From the NCBI GenBank assembly GCA_035524895.1, contig DATLFI010000265.1, positions 6,222 to 70,221 on the forward strand: a DNA stretch of 64,000 bases, in the 5' to 3' direction. The first letter of the stretch is position 1; every line of letters begins with the position of its first letter. This document shows positions 17,573-25,398 of the stretch, piece after piece. The DNA comes from DATLFI01 sp035524895 (GTDB lineage Bacteria; Acidobacteriota; Thermoanaerobaculia; Multivoradales; Multivoraceae). A program made the translations under genes and the position numbers. The notes beneath the pieces were generated by a model, which did no database searches, was not told the origin of the DNA, and saw nothing but the letters and a program-made list of their open reading frames with translations.

Positions 17573-17625
17573 CCGCCGGGGGTGCGCGGCTGACCGCCGG
17601 GTTGCGCTCCGGCGGCTGACCGTCG
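17564..17625 (+). repeat. Imperfect tandem repeat around CGGCTGACCGCCGGG
   Basis: The core CGGCTGACCG(C/T)CG occurs three times (near 17566, 17587 and 17612) with 21- and 25-bp spacing. The first copy includes the C-terminal codons and TGA of the OsmC gene. Each copy could fold into a small GGCGG/CCGCC hairpin, so the array may serve as a 3' end structure. Confidence 0.6.
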
Positions 17626-17684
17626 CGCTGCCCGGCGGCGGGGCGAAGCCGTCGGCAGCGGATCCCCAAGAGGACTCCCAGCCC

Positions 17685-18539
17685 TTGACGACCTTCGTCG
17701 CGACCTGCCTCCTACTCGTGGCGAGCGCCGCGTCGTCCGACATGGACGCGGCAGAGCGGGCATCGCGCCTCGAGCTCTTCCCGCGCGACCGTCTCTACCA
17801 ACGACACGTCGCGGATCCGTTGGACCCCGGCATGGGCGTCGAGTGGCTCGTCTTCGACGAGGTCGACGTGCCGGACTCCGGGGACGCGCGCTTCCAGCTC
17901 TCGCTGGGCGGCATCTTCGGTCTGGTGCGCCTCCGGCCGTCGGGCGGGCAGGAGGGCGGCGTCGAGCTCGGCATCCTCGCGGGCTTCGTCGGCCAGTTCG
18001 ACGCCGACCGCGGCTACGACAACCTGGGATGGGACGGCTTCTACGGCCTGGTGCTCTCGACGAGCCGCGGCGGACCGTGGGCGCTCCGCGGCGGCATCAA
18101 GCACACGTCCAGCCACCTCGGCGACGAGTACGTCGAGCGCACCGGTCGGAGGCGCATCGACTACACGCGCGAGGAGCTGGCGGTCGCAGTCTCGCGGCGC
18201 CTCGAAGCCTGTTGCCGCCTCTACGTCGAGGGCGCCTGGGGCTACGAGCTGCGGAACCGGGAGCTCCAGGAGCCCGGTCGGGTGCAGGCCGGGCTCGAGG
18301 TCGAGCCACCGCCGTCGTTGTGGAGTGGACGCGTGGGCTGGTACGTCGCGCTCGATGTCGGTGGGTACGAGGAGAGTGACTGGCAGGTCGATTGGAGCGC
18401 GAGGGCCGGGCTGGCCCTACCGGCGCCCGGGCGCACCTGGCGGGTCGCGCTCTCCTGGCGGCGCGGGCGCGTGCCGCTCGGCGAGCACTCGCAGCATCGT
18501 GAGTCGTACTTCGGCGCGGGGCTGCTGCTCGACCTCTGA
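17685..18539 (+). CDS. DUF1207-family exported, probably outer-membrane protein
   Basis: A 284-residue protein matching the DUF1207 pattern: after a signal peptide (1-17) comes LFPRDRLYQRHVADPLDPGM near residue 32. The later part alternates hydrophobic and polar residues with many aromatics, as in a beta-barrel: GWDGFYGLVLS, RGGIKHTSSHLGDEY, GWYVALDVGGYEE. It ends in a run of alternating residues finishing LLLDL. This family is thought to reside in the outer membrane; its function is unknown. Translation starts at a TTG preceded by AGAGGA. It stands alone between a repeat array and a convergent oxidoreductase gene. Confidence 0.82.
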   Translation: MTTFVATCLLLVASAASSDMDAAERASRLELFPRDRLYQRHVADPLDPGMGVEWLVFDEVDVPDSGDARFQLSLGGIFGLVRLRPSGGQEGGVELGILAGFVGQFDADRGYDNLGWDGFYGLVLSTSRGGPWALRGGIKHTSSHLGDEYVERTGRRRIDYTREELAVAVSRRLEACCRLYVEGAWGYELRNRELQEPGRVQAGLEVEPPPSLWSGRVGWYVALDVGGYEESDWQVDWSARAGLALPAPGRTWRVALSWRRGRVPLGEHSQHRESYFGAGLLLDL

Positions 18540-18568
18540 CCTCCAGAGGAGGTGCTCATTGACGGTCT

Positions 18569-19822
18569 CTAAGCACGGCCCGCGGCCGGGTTCCACGTCC
18601 CGCGCGCCACGGCCGGCACGAACTGCTCGAGCCCGGGGGGAGGGAACTCGATGGTGCGGCCCTCCTCGGCGCTCTGGTAGGCCGTCATCAGCAGCTCGCT
18701 CACCGCGACGCCGTCCTCGAACGTCTCGCGCGGCCGCTCGCCGCGGAGGAAGCACTCGACCATGTGGCGGTTCTCGGCGTCGTAGCCATAGGCGAACGAC
18801 TCGTCCGAGACCACCGGCATGACACCGGTCTCGGCGTTCTGCTTCTCGACCAGGTCCTCGCCCGTGCCCTGCGCGAGCTCGCGGCTGAAGAACAGCTCGA
18901 GCTCCGTGTCGAGGGTGTTGACCCGCATCGAGTACTCCGGACCGAGCAGCTCCATCGACAGGCGCAGCCCGGCGCCGACGTAGCTCCACGAGGTGGTCGC
19001 CTCGACGATGAGCGGCGTGCCCTCCTCGTCGCGGTACTCGACGAGCGCGCGCGCGAAGTCCTCCGAGGGCTTGCGCGCGTAGTCGACCTCCTCACCGTAG
19101 CGCTCCTGGAGCTGGCGTGCGTAGTGAGGTCGCTGCCACTTGAGGCAGGCGATCTGGGCGCTGACGCGAGTCGGGGTGAGGCTGTTGCGCGGTTTGCCCG
19201 GCTCGGTCAGCAGGTACCGTGCCGTCTCCACCGAATGACACATCATGTCGTTGAGCACGCCTCCCCCTTGGAGGTCGCCGCGCCAGAACCATGCGGCGTG
19301 CGGGCCGCTGTGCTCTTCGGCGGCGCGAGCCAGGTACGGCCGGCCAGCGGCCCGCGCGCCGCGCGCCCATACCAGCTCGCGCCCGCGCACGACGGCGGGG
19401 CTGAAGACCTGGTTCTCGAGATAGCCGTCGAGCAGCTTGGCCTCGCGCACCAGCTCTAGCATCCGCCGCGCCTCCCTGGCGTTGCGACCAAGCGGCTTCT
19501 CGCAAGCAATGCCGACGAGCTTGGCGCCGCCCGCCACCGCCTCGGCGATCTCGCTCATGTTGTCGAGCCGTAGGTGGTTCGGGCCGCACAGCCAGAGCGC
19601 GTCGATGCCCGGGTCCTTCGCCATCTCTGCGATCGACGAGAACGTCCGAGCCTCGCCGACGCCGAGATCGCGCGCGAGCTTCGCCGCCTCCTCCGCGCGT
19701 CCACGGTTGGGGCTCCAGACGCCGAGCACGTCGGCGTCGCGCACCGAGACGAAGGAGCGGATGTGAAAGCGGGTGATGAAGCCGCTGCCGATGAAGCCGA
19801 TGCCGAGTCTGCGCTGGGCCAT
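18569..19822 (-). CDS. Gfo/Idh/MocA-family NAD(P)-dependent oxidoreductase
   Basis: A 417-residue dehydrogenase of the Gfo/Idh/MocA family. The N-terminal Rossmann fold shows GIGFIGSGFITRFH (residues 6-19). EKPLGRNAREA near 115 carries the Lys expected near the active site, and GGGVLNDMMCHSVETARYLL near 205 holds the conserved His region. The family oxidises sugars, sugar acids or inositols, and the actual substrate is unknown. There is no signal peptide. The ATG at 19822 is preceded by GGGAGGAAC, which decides the start over the longer open frame to 20170. It ends 29 bp from the end of the convergent DUF1207 gene. Confidence 0.9.
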   Translation of the reverse strand: MAQRRLGIGFIGSGFITRFHIRSFVSVRDADVLGVWSPNRGRAEEAAKLARDLGVGEARTFSSIAEMAKDPGIDALWLCGPNHLRLDNMSEIAEAVAGGAKLVGIACEKPLGRNAREARRMLELVREAKLLDGYLENQVFSPAVVRGRELVWARGARAAGRPYLARAAEEHSGPHAAWFWRGDLQGGGVLNDMMCHSVETARYLLTEPGKPRNSLTPTRVSAQIACLKWQRPHYARQLQERYGEEVDYARKPSEDFARALVEYRDEEGTPLIVEATTSWSYVGAGLRLSMELLGPEYSMRVNTLDTELELFFSRELAQGTGEDLVEKQNAETGVMPVVSDESFAYGYDAENRHMVECFLRGERPRETFEDGVAVSELLMTAYQSAEEGRTIEFPPPGLEQFVPAVARGTWNPAAGRA

Positions 19823-19979
19823 TGTTCCTCCCGAGGAGGGGGCATTTTGGCACGGCGGCCCCGGGCACTCGCGCGGTGCTTCGTTCGCTACCTCTACCCG
19901 TAAGCTCGCTGCGCCCTGCGCGCACTCGATCGAAACAGTCCCGCTGCCGCGCGCGTCTCCCCGAAGCGCGGGTACAGAC

Positions 19980-20014
19980 AAAAAGGGCGATGCCAACGTG
20001 AGCTGGCATCGCCC
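19980..20014 (-). terminator. Rho-independent terminator, minus strand
   Basis: Read on the minus strand, a perfect 11-bp stem (GGGCGATGCCA with TGGCATCGCCC, 8-base loop) is followed by TTTTT. This is the only textbook intrinsic terminator I noticed in the window. It would end transcripts coming from the structured segment or the BON-LysM gene about 240 bp upstream. Confidence 0.8.
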
Positions 20015-20200
20015 GAAATCAAGGTACTCGACTAGGCTCCGAGGCTGGCGAGAGGGGGAAAGCGCACTCTTGATCCCCGCACACAGCGGGGCTCCCGCCA
20101 ACCCCGGAGCACTTCCCGAACGAGAACGAGCACCGCGCCACCCGACCGCAGGTCGGACCGACGTGGCCACTCGAGCTCTACGCCATCTGAGTCGCCGAGG
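19980..20200 (-). ncRNA. Candidate structured RNA (unclassified)
   Basis: Read on the minus strand, three separate hairpin systems precede the terminator. One is a GCCAC/GTGGC helix (20163-20167 with 20137-20141) enclosing a CCGACC-GGTCGG hairpin. The second is a 19-bp helix formed by 20092-20110 and 20036-20054, in which three positions pair only as G-U in RNA. A 6-bp CCCCGC-GCGGGG hairpin (20075-20091) is nested inside the second. The G-U pairs favour an RNA transcribed in this direction, although GC-rich DNA gives stems by chance. It could be an independent small RNA (for example a 6S-like or lineage-specific RNA) or the 3' untranslated region of the BON-LysM mRNA. I could not match it to RNase P, tmRNA or SRP RNA. 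The 5' end is uncertain. Confidence 0.35.
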
Positions 20201-20253
20201 GTTCAGTTGCCGCGAGGCTATCAGACCCTTGGGGCCGCCATGCGCGAAGGCGG

Positions 20254-20742
20254 CTATTGGAGCGGCGGAATGCGCAGCACCTGGCCCGGGTAGATCTTGT
20301 CCGGGTGGGTGAGCATCGGCTTGTTCGCTTCGAAGATCACCGGGTACTTGTTGGCGTTCTTGTAGTGCGCCTTGGCGATCGCCGAGAGGGTGTCGCCCTT
20401 CTTGACCGTGTAGAAAGTAGCCTCTGGTTCAGGCCTTTCTACCTCCATCCGGTCGTCCACCCTGGCAATGCCAAAGGTGTTGCCGACCGCCAGGGCGATC
20501 TTCTCCCTCTCGGCCTGGGTGGCGACCTTGCCGCGGACGGTGGCTAGGTCGCCGTTGACGGTGATCGCGAGGCCGTTGACGGCGATGCCCGTCTCACGCA
20601 CCACCGCCGACAAAGCCTTGGCCCGCTTGGCAGCCATCTCGGCGGGCGAGACCGTGGGCGCGACCTTGACCTTCGGCTTTTCGTCCTCTTCCATGCCGAG
20701 CATTTTGCGCCCGGCGTTCTTCACGAAGTCGATGAGACCCAT
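20254..20742 (-). CDS. kbp: BON-LysM protein, Kbp/YgaU-like potassium-binding protein
   Basis: A 162-residue protein closely resembling E. coli Kbp (YgaU): it opens with MGLIDFVKNAG, has a BON domain at about 45-105 (VAVGNTFGIARVDDRMEVE) and a LysM domain at about 110-158 (FYTVKKGDTLSAIAKAHY, ending KIYPGQVLRIP). E. coli Kbp is a cytoplasmic K+-binding protein needed for fitness at high potassium. No signal peptide is present here, consistent with that. A perfect AAGGAGG lies six bases before the ATG, so expression is probably high. It is transcribed alone and its message would run into the structured segment and terminator downstream. Confidence 0.93.
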   Translation of the reverse strand: MGLIDFVKNAGRKMLGMEEDEKPKVKVAPTVSPAEMAAKRAKALSAVVRETGIAVNGLAITVNGDLATVRGKVATQAEREKIALAVGNTFGIARVDDRMEVERPEPEATFYTVKKGDTLSAIAKAHYKNANKYPVIFEANKPMLTHPDKIYPGQVLRIPPLQ

Positions 20743-20948
20743 GACATTCCTCCTTCACGATTGCAGCATCGGGTTGGGTCCGAGCTATCCCATCCATACT
20801 ACTCCCCGGATCTCGCAGCCTCGGCTGCACGATCCGTACGCATTCGTATGAATCGAACGCAGGGATGCATGGATCGAGCCAATGCTCGTCCTCGCCCGGA
20901 GGTGGGTGGCCGCGGGGCTGTGTCGCCCGGGACGTTCGACCTACTCGG
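20743..20948. other. Promoter-bearing intergenic region
   Basis: About 200 bp separates the cupredoxin gene and the kbp gene, both on the minus strand. It is slightly richer in A+T (20780-20880) than surrounding DNA and contains a GCAGCC/GGCTGC inverted repeat near 20818, which could end the upstream rpsD-cupredoxin message or lie in the kbp promoter. No exact promoter elements can be assigned. Confidence 0.4.
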
Positions 20949-21665
20949 CTACTCGGGGGGGGCCTGGCGGTAGACGAAGGTCGAGTCCGCTGCGCCGGCC
21001 TCGACTTCGATGTCCTGCTCGAGGGCGCCGAACGTCTCGTGCCAGGCATGGAGACGGTACGTACCGGGCGGCAGGCCGTCGATCGAGAACCGTCCCGCCG
21101 TGTCGGTGACCGCGAAGAACGGGTGCTCCATGACGAACACGTAGGCCGCCATCCACGGGTGCACGTCGCACTTGAACTTCACGGCCTGCTCGGGGCTGGT
21201 GAAGAACTTGGTGCGCGGCGGAGTGTTTGCCGGCTGGCCGAGGTTGAAGGGCCGGTTCTCCTTGGCCAGACAGCGGACGTTGTGCAGCGTGTCGTCCTCG
21301 TTGTGGACCGCGAGATCCTGCTTCACCAGGATCCCGAGCACCGTGGGTTCGTAGAAGCAGCCCTTCTGGGTCAGGTCTACGGGCTTCTCGGGGACCGCGA
21401 AAGGCCCGGTGCCCGCGGGAGCCTCCTCGAGGTACACGAACACGTTGGCGACGCCGCCGTCGGCCGCCACCAGTCGGTCGCGGGCCGGTACTGGCTTGCC
21501 CCGGTAGATCTCCGCGCACTTCGGGTCGGCATCCATGCGTAGCGGACGCGGGCGAACCTCCGGTCCTTCGTAGCGCACGACGCCGGTCGCCGAGATGCCG
21601 GCGCCGAAAGCCGAAGACGCGGCGAAGAAGAATCCGAGAAGGGCTGCTGCCGGACTTGCTGCCAT
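20949..21665 (-). CDS. Exported cupredoxin-like protein
   Basis: A 238-residue exported protein (signal peptide about 1-23) with a plastocyanin-like fold. The type 1 copper ligands are all visible: His at about 128 (TLHNV) and the Cys-x-x-His-x-x-Met set at 166-172 (KCDVHPWM). The C-terminal 60 residues (GRFSIDGLPPGTYRLHAWHE) match the carboxypeptidase-regulatory/transthyretin-like beta-sandwich that often follows such cupredoxins. It is likely a periplasmic electron carrier or copper protein. It begins 20 bp after rpsD on the same strand, an odd partnership that suggests co-transcription with a ribosomal protein gene. GGAG lies nine bases before the ATG. Confidence 0.88.
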   Translation of the reverse strand: MAASPAAALLGFFFAASSAFGAGISATGVVRYEGPEVRPRPLRMDADPKCAEIYRGKPVPARDRLVAADGGVANVFVYLEEAPAGTGPFAVPEKPVDLTQKGCFYEPTVLGILVKQDLAVHNEDDTLHNVRCLAKENRPFNLGQPANTPPRTKFFTSPEQAVKFKCDVHPWMAAYVFVMEHPFFAVTDTAGRFSIDGLPPGTYRLHAWHETFGALEQDIEVEAGAADSTFVYRQAPPE

Positions 21666-21685
21666 CGTGTGTCTCTCCGGCGCGA

Positions 21686-22285
21686 TCAGCGGGAGTAGAA
21701 CTCGACGACCAGCGGGACCTCACACACCACCGGAACCTCGTCGCGTCGCGGCACCGCTGTCAGCTCGGCGCGGTAGCCGGTCTCGTCGACCTGGATGTAG
21801 GTCGGCACTGCGCGACCCGCACGGGGCTCGTTGAACGAACGCAGCTTGCGGCTGCGCTCCTTGACCTCGACGACATCGCGCGGCCGCAGTTGGTAGGACG
21901 CAATGTCGACCCGGCGGCCGTTGACCGACAGGTGGCCGTGATTCACGGCCTGGCGCGCCGCGTAGATGCTGGGCGCGAAACCGCTGCGCAGCACGAAGGC
22001 GTCGAGCCGGGTCTCGAGCATCGCGACCAGGTTTTCGCCGGCGACACCCCTCATCGAGGAAGCCCTGCGGAAGTAGTTGCGGAGCTGGCGCTCGCTGACG
22101 TTGTACTGGTAGCGCAGGCGCTGCTTCTCGAGGAGCTGGCGTCCGTAGTTGCTCTGGCGCCGCCGCCGCCGCATGCCGTGCTGTCCCGGCGGGTAGGGCT
22201 TGCGCTCGAGCGTGCGCTGCGCCTTGTCGGTGAGCGACACACCGAGCTTGCGCGAGTACTTGACCTTGGGTCCGTTGAACTTCAC
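21686..22285 (-). CDS. rpsD: 30S ribosomal protein S4
   Basis: A 199-residue S4, a primary 16S rRNA-binding protein that nucleates small-subunit assembly. It has the conserved PYPPGQHG near residue 31, the LRYQYNVSERQLRNYF stretch, and an S4 RNA-binding domain (RLDAFVLRSGFAPSIYAARQAVNHGHLSVNGRRVD). No zinc-binding CxxC motif is present at the N-terminus, so it is the zinc-free form. Translation starts at a GTG (22285) after GAGGAGAGATTC; the frame is open further upstream without homology. It lies away from the usual rpsM-rpsK-rpoA cluster and shares a transcript with a cupredoxin gene. Confidence 0.97.
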   Translation of the reverse strand: MKFNGPKVKYSRKLGVSLTDKAQRTLERKPYPPGQHGMRRRRRQSNYGRQLLEKQRLRYQYNVSERQLRNYFRRASSMRGVAGENLVAMLETRLDAFVLRSGFAPSIYAARQAVNHGHLSVNGRRVDIASYQLRPRDVVEVKERSRKLRSFNEPRAGRAVPTYIQVDETGYRAELTAVPRRDEVPVVCEVPLVVEFYSR

Positions 22286-22716
22286 GAATCTCTCCTCGTC
22301 GATCTGGTACGGCGACGCCTGCCCGATGCGGCGGCGCCTCGAGAGCCGCAGCTCCGGCGCGGACTCTGGATGGCGGTGCTTGTCGAGCGGTGCGAAAGGA
22401 CCGGCGCTGATGCCGGCCAAGCCGCGCAGGACGCGGCGAGTCTCTCGCGGCTCGGGTTCAGGGATCGATCCGCGGCTCCGCCCCCGCGCACCACCTCCCT
22501 CGAACGGCGGTGCCTGGCGCGGGCGGGTCCAGCGGACCGGCAAACCACGATGATACCGGGTCCGCGGAGTGCCCGGCAAGTCGGCCGGTGCCGGGTGCCG
22601 GCCGGGCACCGAGCGAGCTGGCCTGACCGGCACGGGTAGGATCGCAGGCTCGCGAGGCACCTCGGCGGACCGAACGCCAACGAGGTAACGCCAACGAGGT
22701 AGGGAGACAGCGGGGG
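22286..22716. other. Divergent intergenic region between rpsD and the threonine aldolase gene
   Basis: A 430-bp region with no convincing gene; the long open frame across it on the minus strand is antisense. It should contain the promoters of rpsD and the aldolase. It includes a GGTGCC/GGCACC inverted repeat near 22600-22615 and a 14-bp direct repeat at 22673-22700. A leader for S4 autoregulation could lie here, but I cannot show one. Confidence 0.5.
22673..22700 (+). repeat. Two tandem copies of AACGCCAACGAGGT
   Basis: An exact 14-bp duplication about 17 bases before the aldolase start codon. It sits where a promoter -10 region or operator would be, so the duplication could affect expression of the aldolase. 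Confidence 0.7.
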
Positions 22717-23790
22717 ATGGACCGGCGGATGGTCGACTTGCGCAGCGACACCGTGACCCGACCCACGCCGGCGATGCGCGCGGCCATGGCGGCGGCGGAG
22801 GTGGGTGACGACGTCTGGGGTGACGACCCCACGGTCCTCCGCCTCCAGGACCGCCTGGCAGACCTGCTTGGAATGGAGGCGGCCCTGTTCGTGCCGAGTG
22901 GCACGCAGTCGAACCTGGTCGCGCTCCTCAGCCATTGCCAGCGGGGCGACGAGTACCTGTCGGCCGACACGGGGCACACGTTCCTCTACGAGGGAGGCGG
23001 CGCGGCGGCGTTCGGCGGCATCCAGCCCCACGCGCTCCCCACCGGCGCCGAGGGCTTGCTCGACCTGCACCGGCTGCGCGCCGCGATCAAGCCGGCGGGC
23101 GACTCGCACTACGCGCGCACGCGCCTGCTGTGCCTCGAGAACACCTTCCACGGGCGGGCGCTGCCGCTCTCCTACCAGCGAGCCGCGGTTGCGCTCGCTC
23201 GCGAGCACGGCCTCGCGGTCCATCTCGACGGCGCACGGCTGTTCAACGCCGCTCTGGCCCTCGATGCGACGGTGGGGGAGCTCGCGCGGGGGTTCGACAC
23301 GGTCTCGGTGTGCCTCTCCAAGGGTCTCGGTGCCCCTGTGGGCTCGGTGCTGTGCGGCTCGACCGAGCTCGTGGCCCAGGCGCGGCGATGGCGGAAGGCT
23401 GCCGGAGGAGGCATGCGGCAGGTGGGAATCCTGGCGGCTGCGGGTCTCCACGCGCTCGACCACCATGTCGAGCGCCTGCGCCAGGACCACGAGCACGCCG
23501 CGCGCCTCGCGGCGGGTCTCTCCGAGCTCCAGGAGTACGGCTGCGAGCTGCTGCGCTGCGACACCAACATGGTGTTCGTGCGCGTCGCAGAGCGGCTGCT
23601 CGAGCCGCTCGGTGTCGAGCTCGCGCGAAGGGGCATCCTGATCGAGGTGGGCACGCCCCTACGACTGGTCACCCACCTCGACGTCGCCCCGGGCGACATC
23701 GATCACGCGGTCGCGGCCTTCCGCGAGGTGTTGCGCGGGCTGCAGGCTGCAGCGCCCGGTGCACACGAGGCCGCGACGCGCCTGCCTTGA
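22717..23790 (+). CDS. ltaE: Low-specificity L-threonine aldolase
   Basis: A 357-residue PLP enzyme that cleaves threonine or allo-threonine to glycine and acetaldehyde. It begins with MVDLRSDTVTRPTPAM, typical of the family, has EVGDDVWGDDPTV near 28-40, VHLDGARLFNAAL near 168-180, and the PLP-binding Lys at about 202 in CLSKGLGAPVGS. Length and motifs are standard. The ATG follows a run of G that may serve as ribosome site. It is transcribed alone, divergent from rpsD and convergent with the LLM oxidoreductase. Confidence 0.94.
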   Translation: MDRRMVDLRSDTVTRPTPAMRAAMAAAEVGDDVWGDDPTVLRLQDRLADLLGMEAALFVPSGTQSNLVALLSHCQRGDEYLSADTGHTFLYEGGGAAAFGGIQPHALPTGAEGLLDLHRLRAAIKPAGDSHYARTRLLCLENTFHGRALPLSYQRAAVALAREHGLAVHLDGARLFNAALALDATVGELARGFDTVSVCLSKGLGAPVGSVLCGSTELVAQARRWRKAAGGGMRQVGILAAAGLHALDHHVERLRQDHEHAARLAAGLSELQEYGCELLRCDTNMVFVRVAERLLEPLGVELARRGILIEVGTPLRLVTHLDVAPGDIDHAVAAFREVLRGLQAAAPGAHEAATRLP

Positions 23791-23795
23791 GCTGC

Positions 23796-24764
23796 TCACC
23801 CCCCTTGGGGTGACAAGGCGCGCAGCGTCTGGCGCAGGTCGCCGCCGTCGCCGGCGTCCATGAGCGCCAACGCAGGCGTGTGCACGCCGCTCTCGACGTA
23901 GCTGGCGATCCGCTCGCGGCACGCCTCGGGGCGCCCGTGGACGATGAGCTCGTCCACCAGATCGTCCGGGATGCCCTCGAGAGCCGCCTTGCGATCGCCC
24001 TTCTGCCAGGCATCCCACATCGGACGCAGGCGGTCGCCGCGACCGAGCCAGTCGTGAAACGCGGCGTACACGGGCACGTTGAGGTATGCCGCGATGGCGC
24101 GCTTGCCGATCGCGAGCGCCCTCGCGCGATCGGTGGTCGGACAGACGAAGATCCGCGCCACGATCTCCTTGCCGTCGCCGCCGGCGTGCACGTGGGGCGT
24201 CACGGTACGCACGTCATCGGGAGACAGCCAATTGAGGATGGCGCCGTCTGCTTCCCGACCTGCCAGGCGCAGCATGCCCCCGCGCAGTGCCGCGAGCAGG
24301 ATCTTCGGCGGCTCCGCGACCGGCCGCGCCAGCTTGAAGCCAGTCACCGCGAAAGTCTCGAACTCCTCGCTCACCTTCTCGTTGGCGAGAGCTTTGCGCA
24401 GGAAACGCAACGTGTCGCGGACGCGCTGGTACGGCCGGTCGAAGGCCGTCGCGTTCCACTGCTCGACGATCACGTTGGAAGATGTGCCGAGCCCCATCAC
24501 GAAGCGACCGGGCGCGGCTTCCGCCATCGCGGCGACGCTCATCGCGAGCAGCCCCGGCCCGCGGGTGTACGCCGGGATGATCGCTATGCCGAGCCGCACT
24601 TTCGGAACCCACGCCGCCGCCAGCACGAGCGGGGTGAAGCCGTCGCTGCCATTCGCCTCCGACGACCAGAAGTCGGTGTAGCCGCAGTCGGCCATCTCGA
24701 GGAACAGGTCCCGATGCGCAGGCAGCGGCAGATCGAAGGGGATGGACATTCCATAGCGGGACAT
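23796..24764 (-). CDS. LLM-class (luciferase-like) flavin/F420-dependent oxidoreductase
   Basis: A 322-residue enzyme of the bacterial luciferase-like superfamily. It shows FLEMADCGYTDFWSSEANG near 28-45, VRLGIAIIPAYTRGPGLLAMS near 62-82 and GRFVMGLGTSSNVIVEQWN near 92-110, the pattern of F420-dependent members, although an FMN enzyme cannot be excluded. The substrate is unknown. AGGAG sits seven bases before the ATG at 24764, which decides the start over the longer frame to 25091. The chorismate mutase gene ends 40 bp upstream on the same strand, so the two may share a transcript. It ends 5 bp from the stop of the convergent aldolase gene. Confidence 0.88.
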   Translation of the reverse strand: MSRYGMSIPFDLPLPAHRDLFLEMADCGYTDFWSSEANGSDGFTPLVLAAAWVPKVRLGIAIIPAYTRGPGLLAMSVAAMAEAAPGRFVMGLGTSSNVIVEQWNATAFDRPYQRVRDTLRFLRKALANEKVSEEFETFAVTGFKLARPVAEPPKILLAALRGGMLRLAGREADGAILNWLSPDDVRTVTPHVHAGGDGKEIVARIFVCPTTDRARALAIGKRAIAAYLNVPVYAAFHDWLGRGDRLRPMWDAWQKGDRKAALEGIPDDLVDELIVHGRPEACRERIASYVESGVHTPALALMDAGDGGDLRQTLRALSPQGG

Positions 24765-24804
24765 TGGGTGCTCCTGGGACAGGTGGAGGGGCCGACTGCG
24801 TTCG

Positions 24805-25245
24805 TCAATCGAGTGCGAACCGCGGCACCGGGACCTCGGGCACGTCCACCAGCGCCTGTTGGTCGGGACGCAGGTTGCGCGCTCCGCGGATGTAGATGTG
24901 CTCGACCTCTTTCGCGGTGCGCGACGTGTTCCAGTGCAGGAGCACGCGGATGCAGCGCTCGAGGCCGTGCGGCACGTGCATCTCGTGCCCGCACAGGAGC
25001 GCGACATCGTGCCAGCCGAGCTTGCGCGCGGCCAGCGCGGGATACTCGGCGGCCAGGTCGGGCGTGGTGGTGAAGATCGCGCTCGCGACATCGTCGGGCA
25101 CGATGCCGTTGCGCTCCACCATCAGCCACAGCAGCTCGCCGGTGGCGAGCAGGATGGCCTCCCGGCTGTCGGTGTCGACAGTGGTCGCGCCGCGCACGCC
25201 GCGACAGACCAGCGTCACCGCCGAGGAGCCACGTTTCGCCGCCAT
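24805..25245 (-). CDS. aroH: Monofunctional chorismate mutase, AroH class
   Basis: A 146-residue AroH-type chorismate mutase, converting chorismate to prephenate for phenylalanine and tyrosine synthesis. The family's signatures are RGVRGATTVDTDSREAIL near residue 15, SAIFTTTPDLAAEYPALAAR near 50, and CGHEMHVPHGLERCIRVLLH near 83, followed by HIYIRGARNLRPD. These carry the Arg and Glu residues that bind the substrate in the B. subtilis enzyme. I start at the ATG at 25245; the frame is open to 25302 with no better start. It precedes the LLM oxidoreductase gene on the same strand. Confidence 0.93.
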   Translation of the reverse strand: MAAKRGSSAVTLVCRGVRGATTVDTDSREAILLATGELLWLMVERNGIVPDDVASAIFTTTPDLAAEYPALAARKLGWHDVALLCGHEMHVPHGLERCIRVLLHWNTSRTAKEVEHIYIRGARNLRPDQQALVDVPEVPVPRFALD

Positions 25246-25398
25246 GAGGCGCGCGACGCTACCACGCGACTGCTTGGCCGTCTGCGTCTCGAGACGCGGC
25301 AACGGCCGAAGACGGGAAGGAGGAGTGTCGGTCCTCCTCCCTGCGCCATTGCTTCGACGCTCCGTCGCTCGTTCCCTTCGGGCGGAGTCGCCAGTCGC

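Larger units (their letters stand above)
19823..20253. other. Intergenic region with a terminator and structured segment
   Basis: A 431-bp gap without a convincing protein gene. Its middle (19980-20170) holds nested inverted repeats and a terminator, listed separately. Positions 19823-19979 contain the ribosome site of the oxidoreductase and should hold its promoter, but no clear elements are visible. Confidence 0.6.

Noticed and set aside
18569..19822. Second GH109 enzyme
   Set aside because: It shares the Gfo/Idh/MocA fold but lacks the MENCCY and NLYPTHGLGP signatures and the Tat signal of the protein at 51570-52937.
20036..20110. Segment of the candidate RNA as RNase P RNA, tmRNA or SRP RNA
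   Set aside because: The conserved cores of those RNAs (for example the GAGGAAAGUCC-type core of RNase P RNA and the tRNA-like end of tmRNA) are not present.
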